Shown one piece after another: positions 56,083 to 64,000 of a stretch of 64,000 nt of DNA; position 1 is the stretch's first letter; each line of letters opens with the position of its first letter. A program made the translations under genes and the position numbers. The DNA lies in contig JAAKBF010000013.1 of the NCBI GenBank assembly GCA_012656075.1, positions 62,001 through 126,000 on the forward strand, written 5' to 3'. Source of the stretch: Phytophthora hibernalis (Eukaryota > Oomycota > Peronosporomycetes > Peronosporales > Peronosporaceae). The notes under the pieces were generated by a model. The model ran no database searches. It worked only from the letters and a program-made list of their open reading frames with translations, and was not told the DNA's origin.

Positions 56083-59000
56083 ATGAGTGCGACGCACTGC
56101 AAGCTTCTTGCTGTGTATATAAACTAATGTATCTACCGTGTGCACACAGGCGAAAGCGACGGCGCCGTGGCGCCAGACCAGCTCACTTCCCTCATCTCGA
56201 ACGAGGTGGAGCGCCAGCTGAGAGAGCGCGGCTCTGTGCTTGAGGCCATGAAGGAGCAGATGGCCAAGGTGCTGGCCGAGTTTGAGGAGATGGCGGCCAC
56301 CACCAGCTCAAAGCGCTCGTGGTCCAACAGCGTCGCCAGAACGAAGCCCGTCGCCTCACCCAAGAGGGCGCCCTTCGACATCCACCCGGTCGTGACGCCC
56401 CTGGATATAGTCCCTACTTCGCCTCCGAAGCTGCCCAAGTAGGAGCAGTGCAGAGTGGAAATGGATGCTCGTCTCACCTGTGTTTGCATCCTTTTGCGCA
56501 GGATTAGCGGCGGACAAAGCAAACATTTTAACCAGCTTAACCGCAACGCTAGTGGAGGCGCCCTACCGCCAGGCGGAGCTCGAAGTCCCGACGGCAAAAT
56601 CACGTTCGGTAAGGCCTCGTTCTGCCATTTGATGAGTGTGCCCTGGGTGGTAAATCCTAACTACGTTGTTACGGTTAGATAAAATACTCCCGCGAGTTGC
56701 TCACATTGAAAAACGCACTGATGGCGCACAGTTGATGCTGTCGCAGCAGAGGCAGCAGATGTACGAACGAGCTCTCGTGCGATATCCGCAATGTCGAAGC
56801 AATGTTTTTCTCCTAGTATGTATGATCACGATGGAGTACCCGGCTTGGATGCAGGTGCAGCGCTTCAGGTACCCCGAGCGTCGCTCGAGCTGGATTTTGT
56901 CTATGGATGCCGAAGCGGAGCCACGACGACACTTTCCAGTAGCCATCCTGCAGCAGCACCTAACACTAGTACCAACAACAGCGCCTTCTACCTGTCATCT
57001 GGTGAGATTATGTGGTTCGCAGCAACGTTGGTGATTCTTTACAGGAAAGAAACCAATACCCAGCGGTATTTCCGGGAGCATACGAACGAAGTGACGTGTG
57101 TAGCAGTTCACCAGAATCAGCGCATTGTAGCATCCGGACAAGCAGGACGATCGGCATTTCTCCTGGTATGGAATGCGAACGACGAGCCGCTCGGCAAACG
57201 GTTTGCGTGCCTCAAGGGCCACCAAGTGGCAGTACGCTCCATCAGTTTTTCTCACGACGGCAAACTAGTCGCTTCGTTGGGTGGAGATATGTACAACACC
57301 ATTTGCATCCATGACTGGAAGGCACAAGAGTTGTTGGTAAGTGCTCGAGGGCACACGTTTCGGGTTCATACCGTTGCATTCAATCCTTTTCAGGCATACG
57401 GTCGACCAGAAACACAGCGATCAAAGAAGCCTGGCCAAGCTTTGCACGATGACGATGCGTGTTACACCCTGGTGAGCTGTGGGGTTCGGCATATTCGCTT
57501 TTGGACACTGACAATGGCCGACTACGTCCCCCTCCATCAAAGGAAAACGTCGACAGTGCGTTTTCTGGCTCTACCTTTGGTGGTCCTCCAAGACTGCGCC
57601 CTCCAACCCCGACTGAGAAGATCTGGAAGCTCGAAGGAAATGTTCCATCCTTTCATGGTCGCTTTGAGGTTCAGGACTTTACAAGTTTGACGTTTGTGAA
57701 CGATTCCCCACCTCTGTACATGTACGATGAAAACTCCAAGGAGTTGACTGCCACAAACGCTACTGATCATTCGCTAGGTCGGGTCGTGGCTGGCACGGCT
57801 AAAGGGGATCTGTGTCTGTTCATACAGCCAAGGACGAGCCCCAATATCGATATAGTTTCTGAGGGTCACCTCCACAAAGAGCCTGCAAAATGGTGGGAAA
57901 TTCCAGACGAATTCACTGATGCCGAGATCAATGAGCTCGTATTAGAGAAAATCGCATACGAACCGACAGGGAGACTCGTTGACCTTGTGCCTCACGACCA
58001 AGAAACTGGTAATCGATTTAAGCTACCCAAACAAGCTCAAGCGGAGATGGAGAGTTTGTCCAAGAAAATGGCTTTGAGGCCCAATTCAAACGCGTTGTAC
58101 TCACGACTAGGTGAACTAAAGTATAATGGCCCGTTGGCCCATCAAGGTGCTGCTTATCAAGTGGCGTACTCCAAGAAACGTAATACGATTATTTCATGCG
58201 GAAATGAAGGCAAATTGCTGTTGTGGAAGTGTGAAATGAGTAAGTCGCTACGAATCCCTGGAGTTAATACGTTAGGAGTCTTCACACCACTGACTGGAAC
58301 ATTTACAGAAGGGACCCACTCAGTGCTTCCACTCGATGAAAAGGTATTCTACTTACCGACTACACTTCCAAATGAAGCGAGTGCGGGTGGTGCTGCTGCC
58401 GCACCTAAGCCCACAAGCATCGTATGGAAAGACGACGGCAACTGCGTACTTGTTGCCACAAGCAATAGCTGCGTTTGGGAACTAAATGTTGAATCCGGGG
58501 ATTGGCAACTACTGTTTGAAGCTCGCAGTGGAGTGGTGGCAGCTTGTGCTGCACACCCAACTATGCAGGAAGTGGTGACTGTATCCCAAGATGGATATCT
58601 TAGCATCTGGGACCTCCAACAGCACGTGTGCTATCGCCGACTGTACCTTGGGAGTTTCATCACCGCTAATGTCAGAGCCTTTTGTATGGAATTTCATCCA
58701 GCTGGAAACGAAATCGCAATTGGTCTCAGCTCAGGCGAGTTACTTGTTGTCGACTATGATTCATTCAAGATGTTGCACCGGAAGAATATCAAGTCAAACT
58801 CCGGCAGCACTGCCAATTTACATGTTGGTCTCTCCAGTCCTGTGTTTAGAGCAATTGCTCAGGTAAAATACTGTCCAAACGCAAAATTCTTGGCAGTGGG
58901 TGTGAAGGACACTTTCGTTTACATTTACGATATTATGAACGGGTACAAGAAGCTCCACGTTTGCGAGGGACACTTTAGCGCTGTCATGCAATTAACTTGG

Positions 59001-60077
59001 AACAAGGATGGCGATATCCTGCAAAGCAATGCCGCCGACGGTGAAATTCTCCATTGGCTAGTATCTCCAGCCAAGGGCGAAACCAAGCAGATTACTGATG
59101 CGTTTCTCGTCCGCGACGTTCAATGGATTAAATGGACCTGCGTGTTTGGGTGGCCAACGCCTGGTATTTGGTCAGAGGAGTCACCCAACCTTGTCGACAT
59201 TGCTGCGGTCTCCACTACAGGCCCAAAGACAATTATTGAATGCGATGGACCCGGAAATGCAAACGAGGACTTGCTGGCAGTAGCGTGTCGATCCAGTATT
59301 CATCTTCTGAAGTACCCCGCTCATCGTGGTGGCAAGCGGAAGGTGTACAAGGCTCATTCATCTTCTATTTCAGCCTTGGGGTTTTCATTTGACGATGCAT
59401 ATTTGATTACTGTTGGTGGAGATGATGGAACGCTCATGCAGTGGAGAGTTGTTTTCGATACAACAAGCTCCAGCAGGGCTGGAATAAAAGTACCATGTAG
59501 CACTGCGAAAGATAAACCCCAGGCACCATTTGCAGAAGATGATAGCGCTGGGGAGCAGTGGCCAAATTCGAGTCCTGCACCTCCCCACAGGACAGCAAGC
59601 AACGATCAAACCAGCAATCTCCTCGAAAAATTCTCGACAGTACCGTGAACGCCCATTTTATCAAGACGACAGAAGTCGAGAACCTAGCCCAGATGGCGAA
59701 AGCTTGTTCCAGCACCCAAGTGGTGAACGCGATAGCCGTCACGACAACTCTGATGAGGACAGAAGCACCGAAGCAGATGCAAGAGGTCCACCAGGTGTCA
59801 GCTATCGAGGTCGTGCCGATCTCGAAGAGCCTCTTCCTGCTCCTGTCCAAGTGCGAACAACACACGACTACGCCGCTGAAAATCCTGATGAGCTTAGTTT
59901 AAACTGCGGCGAGATTCTGCGCGTGCTGTCAAAATCTGGTAGCGATTGGTGGCTGGGCGAGACTTGTAATGGTACCAAAGGGTATTTCCCGCTAGTTTTG
60001 TAGAAGACATTGACCTTAGCGCTCTTGTCTCCAACGAGGAGTCCGTTGCAAACGAGGATTCGCTATCAGAAGGGTAA
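56083..60077 (+). CDS. EML-like WD40 microtubule-binding protein with C-terminal SH3 domain
   Basis: The first exon is unclear (ATG at 56083 is one option); coding is evident from 56150. An N-terminal coiled coil (LISNEVERQLRERGSVLEAM) is followed by a Ser/Pro linker. The HELP-type motif ASLELDFVYGCRSGATTT then runs into FYLSSGEIMWFAATLVILYR, the hallmark of EML proteins. Two beta-propellers of WD repeats follow, for example FACLKGHQVAVRSISFSHDG and VYKAHSSSISALGFSFDDAY. At the end, VQVRTTHDYAAENPDELSLN, GEILRVLSKSGSDWWLGETC and NGTKGYFP form a complete SH3 domain (ALYDY-like start, DWW, GYFP). The frame changes at about 57500, at 59590-59630 and at the four-T run 59996-59999. If one T is missing there, GYFP continues as FVEDIDLSALVSNEE and stops at 60077. 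Microtubule binding is expected. An SH3 on an EML protein is unusual to me. Confidence 0.8.
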
Positions 60078-60146
60078 CTGTGCTACATTTGCTCTTTATG
60101 CTTGACGTTTGTTGCTGTTGAAGTTGTCTGCGACTTGTGACGCAAG

Positions 60147-62253
60147 ATGGCTACAGATTCGGTGTCTCTAGCGTACAACAGCTTGGCGCAATTGGTCATT
60201 ACCGGTATCGCTCTCATGGCGATGCCGCCTTCGGACACGGCACTGGGTGCCAGCTCGACGACGTTCAGCGACCTGCCGCTGCACGAAGATGTGACCCGTG
60301 CACTGACAACTATGCGCTTCCTGCGTCCGTCGCCAATTCAACTGCATGCGCTGCCCGTGGCTCTGTTCGGCAACGATGTCATCGGCCAGGCCAAGTCGGG
60401 CACTGGCAAGACTGCGGTCTTCGGAATCACAGCCATAGAACACGCGATTCGCTACGTGGACCAGCGCGGTCAGCAGACAGAAGAGATGGTGGCGGGAGAC
60501 CCATTGGCGCTCATTCTAGCGCCCACGCGAGAGATCGCAGTCCAGATCGAGAGTGTGCTGCGACAATTGGCGCAGTTCCGACCGGAGCTCGTCATTCGCA
60601 CGTGCATCGGCGGCCTTCCAGTGGCTCAGGATCAGGTACCAGAAGCAATATACATGTATTTGACTGATAGAAGACTGAAATGAGCTGCTGTTTGCTGTTG
60701 ATAGATGCACCTGGCGGCGGGCTGTCACATTGTGGTGGGTACACCTGGACGTGTGAAGGCGCTTGTGGATCAGTGCTCACTGCCGTGCAGTGCAATTCGG
60801 CTGCTGGTGCTCGATGAAGTGGACAAACTCATGGCGCAAGACTTTGAGAAAGATGTACGACTGCATGGGTGGCTTTGGTTACTTAGCTAGGGATTGATAG
60901 CGGCCACTTCACTGCGTGTACAGATCCAGTATATCGCGGACGCTCTTCCTGAAAGACGACAGGTAATGCACTACCTGTATGCTAAAATATCCGTCATCAT
61001 ACGATATTAACGCTATTACTGTGGCGTTGGGGGTTGCAGACACTCGCATTTTCAGCCACGTTCACATCCGACCAGTTGATTGCTGTAGCGCAACTAATGA
61101 GGACACCGCAGGTATGTTGAGAAAAAACTTTACCACGCATTTTCCAGTTCTATATCCCTGATAATACGTTGCTGCGTAGATTGTGCGAGTTCGAGGTCCG
61201 GGTGAGGTAACGACCGAGTTCATTTCTTCCGCTGAAGATCTTTCAAATTGGAAGGAACGAGAGCAGTCAAACGCACCCGAGCTCTGGCTTCACCATGTGC
61301 GGCAGTTCTATAGCGTCGTCAAGTCCCCGCCTGCATCAGCCATTGGAGATGATGTACTGAACATGAAGGCCAAGATAGTGAGGTTGGCAGCACTGCTGTC
61401 AGAGATCGTCTTTGTGCAGTGTATGGTGTTCTGCAACGACAAATTTCGCGCGGAGGCATTAGCCACAGCTCTTGCAGCGCTAGGCTGGCCAGCAGCATGC
61501 ATCACTGGAGCACACACTCAAGCTACCCGCTTGGAGGTGATGGAAGACTTTCGCGCATCCCGTTCGCGTGTGTTGGTATCGACCGACCTCACCGCGCGAG
61601 GTATTGACGTCGACAAAGTCAACTTTGTGGTACGTTGTGTGGAAAAAATATGTAGGTGTATTCGATACTGACGAGCTCTCATCTGGAACTGGTAGGTGAA
61701 TCTGGATCTGCCACGCGATCCAGCGACGTACTTGCACCGCGTTGGAAGGACTGGCCGCTTTGGCGGAAAAATATCCTTTTCACTTTGTTTCCTGCATGAT
61801 GCGATTGAGTTTGCCTGTAGCAGCAGGACATAACTGATTCCTTAACCAAAACTTCTCTCTATTGTGATTGTTGTGCGTGCTTACGGTTTGGCAGTGACGC
61901 TGCTCTCGAGAAATGAAGTGCAAGGAGTCCATCTGCTTGCTCGGGTATTCAAGATGAAGATCAGCGAATTACCAGGCTCAGTTCCTCGGGAGATCTACAC
62001 ATACGCAGCTGAAGAGGAAAATGATGAGTGCAGTGGTGAAGAAAATGAAGACCCAACAAAGTGCTCGATCGTAGGGAAATTGAAAGATCAACAGAAGAAA
62101 GATCACATCGCACCTCATGAACATGAAAACGAAGTGGAGGCTGCCGTCCCGATTGCAGAACATGTTCTCGAGGATAAACCGTTGTTGAGAGAGACCCCAA
62201 GTTGTTATACGAGCGAGGAAAGTTCGTACGAGAGCTGGGTGAAGTTGCTATAG
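60147..62253 (+). CDS. DDX20-like DEAD-box RNA helicase
   Basis: Multi-exon gene; ATG at 60147 (MATDSVSLAYNSLAQL), with later in-frame ATGs possible. Helicase motifs in order: Q motif RFLRPSPIQLHALPVALFG, motif I GQAKSGTGKTAVF, PTREIAVQ, VGTPGRVKAL, motif II VLDEVDKLM, FSATFTSDQLI, MVFCNDKFRAEALA, ITGAHTQATRLEVM, VLVSTDLTARGIDVD and HRVGRTGRFGG. Motif II is Asp-Glu-Val-Asp instead of Asp-Glu-Ala-Asp; the catalytic Asp-Glu is kept. After the helicase core, SRNEVQGVHLLARVFKMKIS and ELPGSVP match the short C-terminal region of DDX20/Gemin3. An acidic tail follows. In animals DDX20 belongs to the SMN complex that loads snRNPs; whether that holds here is not shown. The exon after the 61770-61900 intron is placed by homology. 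Confidence 0.83.
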
Positions 62254-62347
62254 CTGAGCACTTCACTGTTTCAGTGAAATAGATTGCTCAATTTTGATAC
62301 AAGCGGGTTGATTGATGTCAAATATGGAGACCTCGTGCACCGAAGAG

Positions 62348-63059
62348 CTAGCCGAACTTCTTCACGATGCGACGCAAGGTGTTGACGGTCCGAACGGTGA
62401 CTGGAACACCAAGTTTCTTGTCAAAGGCGACTTTGAACAAAGGGGACTCGCTCATTTTGGTGGCGGAGTACCAGACAAACGCTTTGTCTAGCAGTTGGAG
62501 CTCGTCCGCTTCCGTGGAGAGGGACTCGACGATGCCTCGCTGCTCCTCGGTCAGCTCTTCTTTCACCAGCACCACATTGACTGCCGTCGCCGTCTTCACG
62601 ACCTGATCACTTAGTCGTGCGACATCGTCCATGAAGCGAGCGAGCACTGGGATGTGGCACCCGAAGAGCCCTCCGAGGGCATCCTCCACTTGGTGTTCGA
62701 TGACAGACACCGAAGACTTGCTTTCTCCGGAGATGTCGGCGGGCGTGTCAAAGATGACGTTCCCACTGGCTAGGAAGGTCTCGACGTTGCCGAAGCCTCC
62801 TTGCTCAGTGCGTCGGCAATCGACTTCATGCTGTGAACACGGCCTCCGACGTTCACGCCTCGAAGGAACGCCACGATCTTTCGGTTGGTGCTGGTCGTCG
62901 ACGTTGTTTCATCGTTTGCATGCACCGGTGGGAGGGTATCCTCAGTTGTGGTGTGTTTAGCAGCAGACACAGCAGTAGCAGTACTAGCGCGCGTAACTCG
63001 CCTGACTTTGCTCTCCGTCCCAGCAGCAGGAGCTTTCCTCTTGGCCTTGCCAGCCATCG
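62348..63059 (-). CDS. DUF1697-family protein with basic N-terminal extension
   Basis: The start at 63059 gives MAGKAKRKAPAAGTESKVRR, a Lys/Arg-rich leader possibly directing the protein to the nucleus; an upstream in-frame ATG lies near 63105. The body matches DUF1697: RKIVAFLRGVNVGGRVHSMK, then, after a one-base break near 62798, GFGNVETFLASGNVIFDT, IEHQVEDALGGLFGCHIPVL and AVNVVLVKEELTEE. It ends RTVNTLRRIVKKFG, matching the family's T-RN--T-rKL end. The LLRGINVGG and SGNVIF-like motifs define the family, which is mostly bacterial and of unknown function. Length (about 230 residues) fits. The broken frame reads SKEASATSRPS on the raw sequence. One missing base gives the consensus. Confidence 0.85.
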
Positions 63060-63456
63060 CACCGGTGACTCTCCAGTGAAGATGAGATCGGCTACTAAGA
63101 TCCATTTGCAAGCCATGTCTCTACCAGGAATGACACCAAAGCGCAGCCATGTCGGGCGAAGCGTCCTCTTCGTCCACATCTGTCCACCTTGCCAAACCTG
63201 CGTAATCTAATCCAAATCATGTATATATATATGTAGTAACTTACTGGTATCATCGCCCAACTATTTGACCCTCTCTATCACCCTCTCTATAGCTCACCCG
63301 TCTACTGCAATCCCTGCCTTATAAAGCCCGTTGTTCCGCCCTTCTTCGAAAGCGACGCATAACCGACCCTTCCTCGCGCTTCTCGCGCTTCAAGCGTCTC
63401 TCTCTACCGAGGCGTCGCCTCCCTTCGCTTTCACTGCCACATCAGATCTCGCAGTC
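63060..63456. other. Divergent promoter region between DUF1697 and Rab genes
   Basis: About 400 bases. ATATATATATG near 63220-63232 is a short TA repeat, and CCCTCTCTATCACCCTCTCTAT (two copies of an 11-base pyrimidine unit) lies near 63268-63290. Just before the Rab ATG the strand is strongly pyrimidine-rich. No gene is seen. Confidence 0.5.
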
Positions 63457-64000
63457 ATGACCACGGGCAGCAAGCCGTCGTCGTCCGTGACCGCATCCTC
63501 GTCCTCGTCCGCGACGGACAACAACGCGTCTCTGCAGCAGTACATCTCGGCCAAGGAGGTGGCGCAGCACCAGGTCTTCCGCCAGCACGACTTGCGGCGC
63601 TCCATCAGCTCCTCGCAGTTCAGTGGAATCTCCAGTCCAGCAGCCCACGGCTCCAAGGCCTCGGCCGCCGGGTCGTCCATGTCGGCTTCCAGCAGTCCGC
63701 GCGGATTGTCGCCGACGTCATCGTCCGTGGCCGAGTCCATCCTCAAGGTGGTGCTCATCGGTGACTCGGGCGTGGGCAAGTCCAACCTCGTCACGCGCTT
63801 CACCAAGAACAAGTACCTGCCACACAGTGTGCAGACCGTGGGCTTCGAGTTCGCCACCAAGACCATCCGCGTCGGGGACCGAAGACTCAAGGCCCAGATC
63901 TGGGACACTGCAGGGCAGGAACGCTTCCAGTCGCTCACGGCCGCCTACTACCGCAACGCGGTGGGCGCCATGATCGTCTACGACATTACGAACCGGAGTT
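63457..64000 (+). CDS. Rab11-like small GTPase with about 90-residue N-terminal extension, cut by window end
   Basis: ATG at 63457 (MTTGSKPSSSVTASSSSSAT). The first 90 or so residues are Ser-rich, likely disordered, with a helical patch AKEVAQHQVFRQHDLRRSIS. Then the GTPase begins: ESILKVVLIGDSGVGKSNLV (P-loop), FTKNKYLPHSVQTVGFEFAT (switch I with the essential Thr), WDTAGQERFQSLTAAYYRNA (switch II) and VGAMIVYDIT. GKSNL and the AYYRNAVGA region are closest to the Rab11 subfamily, which directs recycling endosome and flagellar membrane traffic. Switch I has TVGFEF where Rab11 has TIGVEF. The reading frame is open to the window edge, so the C-terminal prenylation Cys cannot be seen. Rab proteins normally lack such an extension. 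Confidence 0.88.
   Translation, partial: MTTGSKPSSSVTASSSSSATDNNASLQQYISAKEVAQHQVFRQHDLRRSISSSQFSGISSPAAHGSKASAAGSSMSASSSPRGLSPTSSSVAESILKVVLIGDSGVGKSNLVTRFTKNKYLPHSVQTVGFEFATKTIRVGDRRLKAQIWDTAGQERFQSLTAAYYRNAVGAMIVYDITNRS

Noticed and set aside
5483..62800. Widespread pseudogenes
   Set aside because: The broken genes are essential and otherwise well conserved, and the breaks are single-base events mostly at homopolymers. Assembly error explains them better.

Overview
The window reads as gene-dense nuclear DNA from a zoosporic oomycete, most likely Phytophthora or a close relative. I cannot name the species from sequence alone. The evidence is short GT-AG introns (about 50-90 bases), small intergenic gaps on alternating strands, matches to the oomycete Inr/FPR promoter motif (consensus GCTCATTYYNCAWTTT) before several genes, and a strong set of flagellar genes. 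About 29 protein genes are supported. I saw no rRNA, tRNA, CRISPR array, transposon or viral remnant.

Layout. 0.4-5.1 kb (-): HECT ubiquitin ligase. 5.5-6.4 kb (-): membrane protein with an HNH-like zinc motif. 6.6-10.4 kb (+): protein with three cyclic-nucleotide-binding domains. 10.4-11.4 kb (+): PPPDE/DeSI peptidase. 11.6-16.3 kb (+): nephrocystin-3-like STAND NTPase. 16.4-17.1 kb (-): cysteine-less mitochondrial ferredoxin fold, resembling the complex I ferredoxin bridge. 17.5-19.4 kb (+): protein with DEK-C and TFIIS-N domains. 19.5-21.9 kb (-): type I membrane glycosidase-like protein. 22.0-26.4 kb (+): SPAG17/PF6 central-pair protein. 26.5-27.6 kb (+): SET/NAP histone chaperone. 27.6-28.1 kb (-): SPC12 signal peptidase subunit. 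28.3-30.1 kb (+): SepSecS. 30.3-34.1 kb (-): CLU. 34.6-35.1 kb (+): HIT protein. 35.2-36.2 kb (-): HD phosphohydrolase. 36.4-38.5 kb (+): KAP3. 38.6-43.1 kb (-): large unknown, possibly SPOC-containing. 43.2-44.1 kb (-): ARL2. 44.2-45.5 kb (+): unknown. 45.7-46.7 kb (+): CHMP5/VPS60. 47.1-49.0 kb (+): ABCF2. 49.2-50.5 kb (-): PPP phosphatase. 51.2-52.0 kb (+): MESD. 52.1-55.9 kb (-): CAND1. 56.1-60.1 kb (+): EML WD40 protein with a C-terminal SH3. 60.1-62.3 kb (+): DDX20-like helicase. 62.3-63.1 kb (-): DUF1697. 63.5 kb to the edge (+): N-terminally extended Rab11-like GTPase.

How the genes relate. SPAG17 (central pair), KAP3 (kinesin-II), ARL2, the NPHP3-like protein and an EML protein are cilium or microtubule genes, as expected for a lineage with flagellate zoospores. 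The HECT ligase, CAND1 (cullin-RING regulator), the DeSI peptidase and CHMP5 belong to ubiquitin/SUMO and ESCRT pathways. SPC12 and MESD act in the ER, while CLU and the ferredoxin-like protein act at mitochondria. These look like neighbours rather than one pathway.

Sequence quality. At least twenty reading-frame breaks fall inside conserved genes (CLU, CHMP5, CAND1, KAP3, SPAG17, SepSecS, EML and others). Nearly all are resolved by assuming that one base is missing, usually from a run of identical bases. This looks like a systematic homopolymer error in the assembly, so I annotate through the breaks and do not call pseudogenes.
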